9,095 nucleotides of DNA from an uncultured Holophagales bacterium (GCA_937864895.1 CALMDF010000146.1:1-9095); one strand, 5' to 3'; counted from the stretch's first letter, positions 1 through 7,126 are shown. The notes: a model not told the origin generated them from the letters alone. Numbers and translations are program-made.

Positions 1-1
1 G

Positions 2-331
2 AACGTGAAGAACCTCCTCTTCGACCCGAGCCGCGAGATCGAGGTGGAATGGCACGTCGGGAAGGACGCCTCCTTCACCGTCGACTTCGAGGTCCAGGTC
101 GAGGACCGGCCAGGGATACTGGCGAAGATCACGCAGGTCATCTCCGACGCCGCGTCGAACATCGAGTCGATCGAGGCGCGAACGAGCCCGGGGGGAACGG
201 CGATCATCGAGGGGAGCGTGACGACGCCGGACCGGCGGCACCTCGACCGCCTCCTCCTCGCGATCCGGGCGGTCCCCGGGGTCACCAGCGTGAGGCGGAA
301 GTTCAACGTCTCCCGGCTCGGCTCCCGCTGA
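2..331 (+). CDS. relA/spoT: RelA/SpoT-family (p)ppGpp synthetase/hydrolase, C-terminal fragment (ACT domain)
   Basis: This is the last ~109 codons of a gene that begins left of the window; the frame is open to the left edge, so the GTG at base 5 is an internal Val codon, not a start. The visible part matches the end of long RelA/SpoT proteins: the segment before the ACT domain (NVKNLLFDPSREIEVEW), then a regulatory ACT domain with the typical DRPGILAKIT turn and the NIESIEAR strand, ending in a VPGV-x-SVRR pattern. The family makes and/or degrades (p)ppGpp, the stringent-response alarmone, and its C-terminal half senses ribosome and nutrient state. The catalytic HD and synthetase domains are outside the window, so RelA-like, SpoT-like or bifunctional Rel cannot be told apart. 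The gene ends in TGA and converges on rpmB. Confidence 0.9.
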   Translation, partial: NVKNLLFDPSREIEVEWHVGKDASFTVDFEVQVEDRPGILAKITQVISDAASNIESIEARTSPGGTAIIEGSVTTPDRRHLDRLLLAIRAVPGVTSVRRKFNVSRLGSR

Positions 332-343
332 CGCGGGGCCGAT

Positions 344-380
344 GCGGCGGCCGGGCGGACCCGAGGTCCGCGGCCGCCGC
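344..380. terminator. GC-rich hairpin between convergent relA/spoT and rpmB, possible bidirectional terminator
   Basis: Bases 344-352 pair perfectly with 372-380 (9 bp), and 355-361 pair with 365-371 (7 bp). This leaves a GG bulge at 353-354 and a three-base loop at 362-364. The hairpin sits 12 bases after the relA/spoT stop and 11 bases past the rpmB stop, where a shared terminator would be expected. Neither strand has a following T-run, so it is not a canonical intrinsic terminator. It could act as a U-less terminator, or as a 3' end stabiliser with Rho stopping transcription. Confidence 0.5.
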
Positions 381-391
381 GGGCCGGGACG

Positions 392-586
392 TCAGCGGAC
401 GACCTTCGTGACCTTGTCGGACCGGAGGCAGCGGGTGCAGACCGTCACCCGCTTCGAGCCGCCCGGGACCGCCGCGCGGATCTTCCTCAGGTTCGGCCGG
501 AACTGCCGGTTCGAGATGTTGTTGGCGTGGCTGATCCGGTGCCCGGCGACCGGGGACTTTCCGCAGATTTCACACATCTGGGGCAT
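392..586 (-). CDS. rpmB: 50S ribosomal protein bL28, zinc-binding form
   Basis: This 64-residue protein has the normal length and sequence pattern of bacterial bL28. CEICGK at residues 5-10 is followed by the family hallmark SHANN, then a basic RPNLRKIR segment and a C-terminal CTRCLRSDKV. The two CxxC pairs (Cys5/Cys8 and a pair near residue 50) form the zinc-ribbon or 'C+' version of L28. Its role is assembly and stability of the large ribosomal subunit. The ATG at 586 is preceded on the minus strand by AGGGAG seven bases upstream, which supports this start over the Met at residue 4. It is transcribed away from the pil operon, with a convincing promoter at 677-705, and converges on relA/spoT. 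Confidence 0.96.
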   Translation of the reverse strand: MPQMCEICGKSPVAGHRISHANNISNRQFRPNLRKIRAAVPGGSKRVTVCTRCLRSDKVTKVVR

Positions 587-676
587 GGGGCGGCTCCCTC
601 TGAATCTGGACGCGATTCCCGCCGGCGCCTCCCCCCGCCCTTTCGGATCGGAGCCGGGCCGCCGCCGGAACTGCGA

Positions 677-705
677 CTTATAGCGCCCCTCGAATCCGCT
701 GTCCA
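677..705 (-). promoter_or_regulatory. Sigma70-like promoter for rpmB
   Basis: Read on the minus strand, bases 705-700 give TGGACA (5 of 6 to TTGACA). After an exact 17-base spacer, bases 682-677 give TATAAG (5 of 6 to TATAAT). Transcription would start near base 670, leaving a leader of about 83 bases before the rpmB ATG. TATAAG is an AT-rich island in otherwise very GC-rich sequence, which makes a chance match less likely. No experimental start site is available. Confidence 0.6.
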
Positions 706-730
706 GTGCCTTGCGAGGCCTTTCGAGTCC

Positions 731-759
731 TTGACAGTCACCGTGGACCCGCGCAACAT
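731..759 (+). promoter_or_regulatory. Candidate promoter for the pil operon
   Basis: Bases 731-736 are a perfect TTGACA. With a 17-base spacer the -10 would be CAACAT (754-759), which keeps the important A2 and T6 but matches only 3 of 6. CATAAC at 757-762 is a better hexamer, but its 20-base spacer is too long. Transcription would begin near 766, giving a leader of about 70 bases before the pilM GTG. The weak -10 suggests low basal activity or an activator. The -35 lies 25 bases from that of the divergent rpmB promoter. Confidence 0.35.
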
Positions 760-837
760 AACGGCCACAAAGGCTTTATTCAGCTCGTGCCAGGGCGTCG
801 CGTCGGTTCCGGAACGTAGAGGGAGGGAGACCGTACC

Positions 838-1893
838 GTGTTGTTCCGCAAGGCCAAGAACCTCGTCGGTCTCGACATCGGCTCGTCCGCCGTCAAGCTG
901 GTCGAGCTCAGGGCGGGCAAGGAGGGGAAGTTCCAGCTCGTCCGGGCAGGGCTGGAGAGCCTCTCCCCCGAGGCGATCGTCGACGGCGCCATCATGGACT
1001 CCTCGCTCGTCGTCGAGACCATTACCCGACTCCTCGCCTCGACCGGAGTCAAGAACCCGAACGTGGCCGTCTCCGTCTCGGGCCACTCGGTCATCGTCAA
1101 GAAGATCCAGCTCCCGACGATGCCCGAGGACGAGCTCTCCGAGTCGATCCGGTGGGAGGCGGAGCAGTACGTCCCGTTCGACATCAACGACGTCTACCTC
1201 GACTACGTCGTCCTCGAGCCCGGGGCCCCGGGAGAGACGATGGGGGTCCTTCTCGTGGCGGCGAAGAAGGAGAAGGTCGACGACTACAAGAACGTCGTCA
1301 CGCAGGCCGGGCGCACCCCGGGCCTCGTCGACGTCGACGTCTTCGCGCTCCAGAACTGCTACGAGGTCAACTACGGGCTCGACCCCACGCGCGTCGTGGC
1401 CCTTGTGAACATCGGCGCCTCCGTCATGAACGTCAACATCCTGGCAGGAGGCCAGACGGTCTTCTGGCGGGACATCACGTTCGGGGGAAACCAGTTCACC
1501 GACGCGCTCCAGAAGGCGTTCTCGCTGAATTTCGAGCAGGCCGAGGCGCTCAAGCGCGGAGAGCCCGTCGGGGGACAGTCGGCGCAGAGCATCCAGCCCG
1601 TCCTGACGGGCGTCTGCGAGGACGTCGCCGGCGAGCTCCAGAAGACGATCGACTTCTTCCACGCGACCTCCGGGTCGGACAAGGTGGACACGATCGTCCT
1701 GTCCGGAGGCGGATCCAGGGTGGCTCACCTCGACGAGGTGCTGAAGGAGAAGTTCGGCCTTCCCGTCGAGATCATGAACCCGTTCCGCTCCGTCACCGCC
1801 GACGACCGCGCCGTCGACCCCGCGTGGCTCTCGGAAAACGGCCCGTCGCTCGCAATCGGCGTCGGGCTCGCCGTGCGGAAGCTCGGCGAGTGA
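838..1893 (+). CDS. pilM: Type IV pilus assembly protein PilM, actin-like ATPase-fold
   Basis: PilM is the cytoplasmic actin/FtsA-like protein that binds ATP and the N-terminal tail of PilN, tying the pilus alignment complex to the cytoplasmic motor. The 351-residue product has the usual length. The phosphate-1 loop GLDIGSSAVKLVEL is at residues 11-24, LPTMPEDEL followed by QYVPFD (~92-115) is a conserved PilM region, NIG near 191-193 is the second phosphate loop, and LSGGGSR at 288-294 is the adenosine-binding motif. No signal peptide or membrane segment is seen. The GTG start is preceded by GGGAGGGA at 821-828, nine bases upstream. It is the first gene of the operon, and pilN follows after 13 bases. 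Confidence 0.96.
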   Translation: MLFRKAKNLVGLDIGSSAVKLVELRAGKEGKFQLVRAGLESLSPEAIVDGAIMDSSLVVETITRLLASTGVKNPNVAVSVSGHSVIVKKIQLPTMPEDELSESIRWEAEQYVPFDINDVYLDYVVLEPGAPGETMGVLLVAAKKEKVDDYKNVVTQAGRTPGLVDVDVFALQNCYEVNYGLDPTRVVALVNIGASVMNVNILAGGQTVFWRDITFGGNQFTDALQKAFSLNFEQAEALKRGEPVGGQSAQSIQPVLTGVCEDVAGELQKTIDFFHATSGSDKVDTIVLSGGGSRVAHLDEVLKEKFGLPVEIMNPFRSVTADDRAVDPAWLSENGPSLAIGVGLAVRKLGE

Positions 1894-1906
1894 CGGAGGA
1901 GGCCAC

Positions 1907-2566
1907 ATGATCAAGATCAACCTCCTCACCGAAGCCAAGCCCGCCAAGAAGAAGCGGGGCGTCTCCGCCCTCGGCGGGGCCGGGCGTCTCAACCTGCTCC
2001 TGATCGTCGGGGGGCTCCTGATCGGCCTCCTCGTCGTCGGAGTGCAGTGGTGGGTCGAGTCGTCGCGCCTCGGCGAGCAGGAAGAGAAGAACCGGCTCGC
2101 GCAGCAGGAGGTCACCCGCCTCGAGGCCGTCCTCAAGGAAGTGGCGGATTTCGAGGACAAGAAGGCCAAGCTCCAGAAGAAGGTCGACCTGATCAACGCT
2201 CTCAAGGCGAACCAGCGCGGTCCCGTCCGCCTGATGGACGAGGTCTCCAACGCCCTTCCGGACCTTCTCTGGATAGAGCGGATGGAGCTCAAGGGGAACC
2301 TGATCGCCATCGACGGCAAGGCGCTCAACCCGCCGGCGGTCGCGAACTTCTTCGAGAACCTGAAGCGTGTCCAGGCCTTCCAGGAGCCGAAGCTGATCGC
2401 GCTCACCGCCTCCTCGACCACCTCCTCGAACCTCTACAATTTCGGCCTGTCGTTCGTTTTCGCGGATCTCGACCGGACCCAGTTCGAAGCCGCCGGGACA
2501 CCCGCGGGCGACGCTGCCGGCCCCGCGGGCGCGACGCCTCCCGCCGCGCCCGCCGCGGGGAACTGA
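1907..2566 (+). CDS. pilN: Type IV pilus assembly protein PilN
   Basis: PilN is a single-pass inner-membrane protein that pairs with PilO and anchors PilM. The 219-residue product starts with the PilM-docking motif MIKINLL (1-7), followed by a short basic cytoplasmic stretch (KPAKKKR), a membrane helix at about 28-50, a charged coiled coil at about 51-100, and a periplasmic ferredoxin-like domain (PVRLMDEVSNALPDLLWIERM, then IDGKALNPPAVANFFENL; about 106-188). The ATG at 1907 follows GGAGG at 1895-1899. Residues 195-219 form an Ala/Gly/Pro-rich tail that looks disordered and is not part of the usual PilN core. The stop overlaps the purine-rich binding site of pilO. Confidence 0.95.
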   Translation: MIKINLLTEAKPAKKKRGVSALGGAGRLNLLLIVGGLLIGLLVVGVQWWVESSRLGEQEEKNRLAQQEVTRLEAVLKEVADFEDKKAKLQKKVDLINALKANQRGPVRLMDEVSNALPDLLWIERMELKGNLIAIDGKALNPPAVANFFENLKRVQAFQEPKLIALTASSTTSSNLYNFGLSFVFADLDRTQFEAAGTPAGDAAGPAGATPPAAPAAGN

Positions 2567-2577
2567 GGGGGTAGGAC

Positions 2578-3252
2578 GTGGCGATCGAACTGAAGCAGCT
2601 CGAAGACAAGCCCTGGTACTACGGCCTCGGGATCGGGCTCGCCTTCGCCCTGGGCCTCTGGGCCATCGCGAACTGGCAGTACCCCAATTTCACCGAGATG
2701 CAGAAGCGTCTCGCAAACCTGAAGGCCGAGTACGGCACGCTCCAGGAAAAGATCGAGCGGGGCCGGGTTGCCGAGCGGCGCCTCCCGCAGCTTCGAGAGG
2801 AAGTCCGCCGGATCGAGCTCGACCTGAACCGCCTCCTCGAGATCCTCCCGACGAAGCGGAACACCGAGGAGCTCATCAAGAAGATCGAAGCCCTCACCCG
2901 GCAGGGCGACTTCTTCCTGAAGAGCTTCACCCCGAAGGAATACGTCAACAAGGACTTCTACGCCGAGTGGCCGATCGAGATCGTCCTCGACGGGACGTAC
3001 CACAATCTCGCCCTCTTCTTCGACAAGATGGCGCGCTTCTCGCGGATCATCAACGTCGAGTCGCTCGTGATGACGGGCTATCCGGACGCGAGGCTCGGGC
3101 GGACGCTCGGGGCCAACTTCGTCCTGAAGACCTTCATCTACATCGGCGACCAGGAGGCGGCCCGGCCGGACGGCGCTCCCGGGCAGCCGGCGCCGGCCCA
3201 GGCCGGGGTCGGACCCATTCCGTCCGGAGCGAATCGCGGAGGAGGCGTCTGA
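2578..3252 (+). CDS. pilO: Type IV pilus assembly protein PilO
   Basis: PilO forms heterodimers with PilN in the inner membrane and contacts PilP, setting the spacing of the alignment complex. The 224-residue product has a short cytoplasmic N-terminus, a membrane helix at about 13-32, a coiled coil at about 38-87, and the conserved PilO periplasmic domain: LEILPTKRNTEELI (87-100), then DGTYHNLALFFDKMARFSRI (138-157). The domain ends at about residue 190, and a Pro/Ala/Gly-rich tail follows (about 195-224). The GTG at 2578 is supported by GAGGGGG at 2565-2571 and by the N-terminus lining up with family members. The TGA stop shares its last base with the pilP ATG (TGATG), indicating translational coupling. 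Confidence 0.94.
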   Translation: MAIELKQLEDKPWYYGLGIGLAFALGLWAIANWQYPNFTEMQKRLANLKAEYGTLQEKIERGRVAERRLPQLREEVRRIELDLNRLLEILPTKRNTEELIKKIEALTRQGDFFLKSFTPKEYVNKDFYAEWPIEIVLDGTYHNLALFFDKMARFSRIINVESLVMTGYPDARLGRTLGANFVLKTFIYIGDQEAARPDGAPGQPAPAQAGVGPIPSGANRGGGV

Positions 3253-3752
3253 TGAAGAGCGGATTCCCTCTGCGATCCGCCGCTGCCGCGGCGCTTCTTC
3301 TCGCGGCGTCCCTCGCCCCGGCCCAGGCTCCCCCGGCCGTGCCCGCGACGCCTCCCGTGGACGCGGGAATCGCGGTTCCGGTGCCCGGCGAGCAGGACAC
3401 CTCGATCCCCGCGTATGCCTACGAGGTGCGCGGCCGGCGGGACCCCTTCCGCTCGCTTCTCCTCCGCACCCAGGACGACAAGGACCGGCAGCGGCCGCCC
3501 GGAGTCGCCGGGATGCTCGTGGAGGAGCTCGAGCTCCAGGGGACGATCCGTACGCGCCAGGGCTGGATCGCGATGATGAGGGGCGGAGACAACCGTTCGT
3601 ACCTTCTCCGAAAAGGCACCACGGTGTTCGACGGTGAGGTCATGGAGATCGGTCCGACGGAAGTCGTCTTCCGCCAGAACGTAAACGACCCGACCAGCCC
3701 GAAGCCCTTCAGGGACGTCGTCAAGGCGCTGGCCCTCCAGGCGAAACCGTGA
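3252..3752 (+). CDS. pilP: Type IV pilus assembly protein PilP, non-lipidated variant
   Basis: PilP bridges the PilNO inner-membrane complex and the PilQ secretin in the periplasm. The 166-residue product has an N-terminal signal (basic MKSGFPLRS, hydrophobic run at about 10-23, AQA|PP signal-peptidase I-like site near residue 26). A Pro/Ala-rich linker follows, then the family hallmark YEVRGRRDPFRSLL (57-70), and a compact beta domain (VEELELQGTI at 90-99, GWIAMM at 104-109, YLLRKG at 117-122, VVFRQN at 138-143). PilP is usually a lipoprotein, but this one has no cysteine at all and so cannot be lipid-anchored in the usual way. GGAGGAGG around 3238-3245 is its ribosome binding site, and its ATG overlaps the pilO stop. 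Confidence 0.93.
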   Translation: MKSGFPLRSAAAAALLLAASLAPAQAPPAVPATPPVDAGIAVPVPGEQDTSIPAYAYEVRGRRDPFRSLLLRTQDDKDRQRPPGVAGMLVEELELQGTIRTRQGWIAMMRGGDNRSYLLRKGTTVFDGEVMEIGPTEVVFRQNVNDPTSPKPFRDVVKALALQAKP

Positions 3753-3827
3753 GCGAAGGAAGATCGATGAGGACCAAGACCACCCGCCTCGAACCCGGTC
3801 AGCCCTCGGGCACCTCGAACCTCGCGT

Positions 3828-3834
3828 GGGGAGG
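3828..3834 (+). promoter_or_regulatory. Ribosome binding site that decides the pilQ start
   Basis: GGGGAGG lies four bases before the ATG at 3839. That ATG gives a protein beginning directly with a lipoprotein signal peptide. Two earlier in-frame starts exist: GTG 3749, which overlaps the pilP stop, and ATG 3767, preceded by AAGGAAG at 3756-3762. Both would put 24-30 polar residues ahead of the signal peptide, so the 3839 start is preferred. Confidence 0.55.
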
Positions 3835-3838
3835 AACC

Positions 3839-6523
3839 ATGTTTCGAACTGGAAGGTTCTCGGCACCCGGGCTCGCGGGAATCCTCGTCGCGGCCCTCGT
3901 GGCCGCGGGCTGCTCCTCGCAGGCCGGACCCGCACTCTCGACGGAACCGACCGCCGCGTCGGCAGCGTCGGCGCCGGTCGTCCTGACGGGAGCCTCGCTC
4001 CTGATCGACGGGGAGGCGCCACGGCTTCTCCTCTCGGCCGAGGGGCCGCTCCAGCCGATGGTCTACGCGAGGGAGGGCTCGAAGACCCTCGTCGTGGACC
4101 TCCCCGGCACCGTCGCCAGGGCGGGTCTCGAGCCGCCCCGGGCCGACGGGACGCTCCTGACGCACCTCGGGATGAGGTCGTTCACGGAGCTCGGGAAGCC
4201 CCAGATCCGCTTCGAGCTCACGGGCCGCGGCGCCCTCGAAGCGACGGTCTCCGGGGATCCGGCCTCCCGCGCGATGTCCATCACGCTCCTCCCTCGCCTG
4301 GAGGAGGAGCCGGCCCTCGCGGCCGCCGCCGTCACCCCGGCTCCCGAGCCGCCCGTCGCGGAGCTTGTGCCGCAGCCGGCGCCGGTCGCCGCTCAGCCCG
4401 TTCCCGCGCCCGCCGTCGCGTCCGAGCCCGTCGTCGTGGCCCAGCACGTGGCGACCGGGCGCCCGGCGACCCATCTCTCGCGGGTCGACGCGGTGGGAAC
4501 CGGTGGCTCGGTCTCGGTGCAGCTCGAAGGGGACGGAGAGCTCTCCTACGAGGCTTTCACCCTCTCGAATCCCCCGCGCTTCGTCGTCGACCTGACGGGC
4601 GTCAGGAACGCCTCCCGCTTCCGCGCGAAGGATCTCGATTCCGACAGGGTCGCCAGGGTCAGGGTCTCCCAGTTCCGGACGGAACCGACCGCCGTGACCC
4701 GCGTCGTTTTCGACCTGGCCGAAGAGACGCTCCCGGTCCTTCGCCAGAGCGGGTCCGGGGTCTCCGTCACCTTCCCGTCCCCGGCTGCCGCGGCGTCGGC
4801 CCCGGTGCTCGTCGCCTCCGCGGCGCCTTCGCCCTCGGTCCCCGCCGCGGGCTCCTACGAGGCGCACGAAGCCGATGACAGCGGCGAGCCCGTCGTGCCG
4901 ACCGCCACAGCGCCCGCCGCCGCGCCGCCGGAGGTCCCGGCGGCTCCCCCGGCGCCGGAGCCCGTCGCTCCGCAGGTCGTGGCCGAGGCCGTTCCCGAGC
5001 CGGTCTCTCCCCAGGCGGCCCCGGTCCTGGTCGAGGACGCGCGTCCGGTCCAGGTGGCCGAGCGGGTCGAGCCCGCCCCGGCGGCCGTCATCGCCCCGGT
5101 GCCGCCCGCCGAGCCCATGACCGTCACGGTCGCCTCGCCGGAAGTCGCCGTCCCGGCGCCCTCCGTGCCGGTGCGCTCCGCCCGGAAGAAATCGTCGGCC
5201 GACGACCGCGCGCTCCTGGAGGCCGCCGAGACGCTCGCCATCCAGCAGGATCGCGAGGCCCAGCCAAAGGACATCTCGAACCCGTTCGAGTCCCGCTCGA
5301 TCGGCCAGACCGAGCGCCAGTACACCGGGGAGCCCCTCACGCTGAACCTTAAGGATGCGGACATCAAGGACACGCTCCAGAAGTTCAGCGAGCTGACGAA
5401 CCTGAACATCGTCCTCGACCCGGACGTCCGGGGCACCGTCACCGTGTCGCTCACCGACATCCCCTGGGACCAGGCGCTCGAGCTCATCCTGAAGATCAAC
5501 GGCCTCGGGTACGTCCTCGAGGGGAACGTGATGCGGATCGCCTCCACGACGAAGCTCGCGCAGGAGGAGACCCAGCGCCAGCAGCTTCTTCGCGCGCAGG
5601 AGAACAACCGCCCCACGAAGACGGTCATCCAGAAGCTCTCTTACGCGAGCGCCTCCGCTGCCGCGGCGACGGCGAAGAAGGTGATGTCGCCCCGCGGCGA
5701 CATCTTCGTGGACGAACGTTCGAACCTCCTCATCATCAAGGAGCTCCCCGAGTACCTCCCGACCGTCCTCGACCTCGTCAAGAGCCTCGACACGGCGGTC
5801 CCGCAGGTGATGATCGAGGCGCGGATCGTGGAGGCGACCCGGACCTTCAGCCGTCAGCTCGGCATCGACTGGGGCTTCCGCGCGGTCGCGGACCAGACGA
5901 CGGGGAACACGACGGGGCTCGTCTTCCCGAACAACGGCTCCGTCGCCGGGACGGTCTCCTTGCCGAACGGTCCGGAGATCCTCCGGGCGAGCCTCGGGAA
6001 CGTCCTCGACACGTTCCGGCTCGACATCGCCCTGAGCGCTGCCGAGTCCCGCGGGCTCGTGAAGATCGTCTCGTCCCCGAAGATCCTGACCCAGACGAAC
6101 CGGGCGGCCTCGGTCCAGTCCGGCTTCCAGATCCCCGTCCAGACGACCGTCAACAACACGACGACGGTCCTCTACATCGACGCGACGCTCCGGCTCGACG
6201 TCACGCCGCAGATCACGGCCGAGGGGACGGTCATCCTCGACATCAAGATCCAGCGTCGCGAGCCGGCGCCGGGGACGAACGTCACGGGCGGCCAGAACGT
6301 CCCCCTCATCACGCGGGACGCCTCGACGCGCCTCATGGTGCGCGACGGCGGCACGGGAATGATCGCCGGGATCTTCAAGCTGACGGCGAACGACGGACAG
6401 AACATGATTCCAGGCCTCTGGAAGATCCCCCTTCTCGGAGGCCTCTTCCGGAACAAGGTGACCGACGAGACCACGGACGAACTCATGATCTTCATCACGC
6501 CGCGCGTGATGAAGACGCTCTGA
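3839..6523 (+). CDS. pilQ: Type IV pilus secretin PilQ, predicted lipoprotein with two AMIN domains
   Basis: PilQ forms the multimeric outer-membrane channel for the pilus. From ATG 3839 it has 894 residues, longer than many PilQs. Order: signal peptide with lipobox AAGC (Cys25, then Ser-Ser); first AMIN-like domain (~47-152); Pro/Ala-rich linker (~153-210); second AMIN domain (~211-314, with FVVDLTGV and RVRVSQF); a long Pro/Ala/Val-rich linker (~315-494); secretin N0/STN domain (~495-568, LNLKDADIKDTLQKFSELT); N1/NolW-type domain (~593-653); secretin barrel domain (~654-894) with VMIEARIVEA and the signature IPLLGGLFRN at about 863-872, ending FITPRVMKTL. AMIN domains are thought to bind peptidoglycan. 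The lipobox is unusual for PilQ, which normally relies on a separate pilotin lipoprotein. GTG 3749 and ATG 3767 are alternative in-frame starts. Confidence 0.95.
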   Translation: MFRTGRFSAPGLAGILVAALVAAGCSSQAGPALSTEPTAASAASAPVVLTGASLLIDGEAPRLLLSAEGPLQPMVYAREGSKTLVVDLPGTVARAGLEPPRADGTLLTHLGMRSFTELGKPQIRFELTGRGALEATVSGDPASRAMSITLLPRLEEEPALAAAAVTPAPEPPVAELVPQPAPVAAQPVPAPAVASEPVVVAQHVATGRPATHLSRVDAVGTGGSVSVQLEGDGELSYEAFTLSNPPRFVVDLTGVRNASRFRAKDLDSDRVARVRVSQFRTEPTAVTRVVFDLAEETLPVLRQSGSGVSVTFPSPAAAASAPVLVASAAPSPSVPAAGSYEAHEADDSGEPVVPTATAPAAAPPEVPAAPPAPEPVAPQVVAEAVPEPVSPQAAPVLVEDARPVQVAERVEPAPAAVIAPVPPAEPMTVTVASPEVAVPAPSVPVRSARKKSSADDRALLEAAETLAIQQDREAQPKDISNPFESRSIGQTERQYTGEPLTLNLKDADIKDTLQKFSELTNLNIVLDPDVRGTVTVSLTDIPWDQALELILKINGLGYVLEGNVMRIASTTKLAQEETQRQQLLRAQENNRPTKTVIQKLSYASASAAAATAKKVMSPRGDIFVDERSNLLIIKELPEYLPTVLDLVKSLDTAVPQVMIEARIVEATRTFSRQLGIDWGFRAVADQTTGNTTGLVFPNNGSVAGTVSLPNGPEILRASLGNVLDTFRLDIALSAAESRGLVKIVSSPKILTQTNRAASVQSGFQIPVQTTVNNTTTVLYIDATLRLDVTPQITAEGTVILDIKIQRREPAPGTNVTGGQNVPLITRDASTRLMVRDGGTGMIAGIFKLTANDGQNMIPGLWKIPLLGGLFRNKVTDETTDELMIFITPRVMKTL

Positions 6524-6544
6524 GGCCAGGACACGGAGCCGAAG

Positions 6545-7126
6545 ATGAAGAACCGATTCCCTCTCACCGCCGCCTTCCTGGCCGGCGTACTCGCGGTGGC
6601 CGGCTGCTCTTCCAATACCCAGGGGGACGACGCCTCGCCCGTCTTCCTCACGGTTTCCTATGACGAGCTCCCGGCGGCCTGGAACGTCAACTCCGGCCTG
6701 ATGCTGCAGTTCGACAGCACGGAGCTCGTCTCGGTCCTGAAGTCGACCCCGTCGGGGCCGACTCCCTTCCTGGACACGCGACTCGAGGACTACGTCGTCG
6801 ACTGGCAGCGGATCGACGGCGGGACGAAGTCCCCGGCGTCCGAGACCTTCGGTGGAAACATCCTCATTCCCGCCGGCGGGACCTCGAGCCTGAGCAACTA
6901 CCCCTACATGTCCGCGTCGGCTCTCATACGCCCGCCGCTCGACCAGCTGTTCCCCTTCAACGGGGGCATCGACCGGGAGACGGGGCGGTCCGAGATCCGC
7001 TGCCGGGCCACGGTCACCTATCGCGGACGGACTCTCTCGGGTCAGCCCGTCCGGGGCGTCGGCACCTTCGGCATGATGTTCTACTACAGCGCGGCGACGG
7101 GTAACGTCGTCGGCCGTGTGAACTGA
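6545..7126 (+). CDS. Hypothetical outer-membrane lipoprotein in pil operon
   Basis: I do not recognise this 193-residue protein. It has a clear lipoprotein signal: MKNR, a hydrophobic stretch, and lipobox VAGC with the lipidated Cys at 21. Ser at +2 favours outer-membrane sorting. The mature part has no further membrane segment and looks beta-rich, with a C-terminal run (RCRATVTYRGRTLSGQPV, then FGMMFYYSA) resembling Ig-like or beta-sandwich strands. The only mature cysteine is Cys153. ACGGAG at 6533-6538 is the likely binding site, and the gene begins 21 bases after pilQ, so it should be co-transcribed. Position suggests a secretin- or pilus-associated part. A pilotin is possible, but no TPR or other known pilotin fold is visible. 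Confidence 0.85.
   Translation: MKNRFPLTAAFLAGVLAVAGCSSNTQGDDASPVFLTVSYDELPAAWNVNSGLMLQFDSTELVSVLKSTPSGPTPFLDTRLEDYVVDWQRIDGGTKSPASETFGGNILIPAGGTSSLSNYPYMSASALIRPPLDQLFPFNGGIDRETGRSEIRCRATVTYRGRTLSGQPVRGVGTFGMMFYYSAATGNVVGRVN

Noticed and set aside
5..331. Stand-alone small ACT-domain gene starting at GTG 5
   Set aside because: The frame is open to the left edge, and the residues before the ACT domain match the internal sequence of RelA/SpoT proteins, so this is the tail of a longer gene.
806..815. Perfect 10-base palindrome GTTCCGGAAC in the pilM leader
   Set aside because: A five-base inverted half-site with no spacer is expected several times by chance in 9 kb, and no second copy or flanking symmetry supports an operator.
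487..2421. Long antisense open frame (about 644 codons) opposite pilM and pilN
   Set aside because: It is the same GC-composition artefact; it also overlaps rpmB and the divergent promoter region and has no recognisable domain or supported start.
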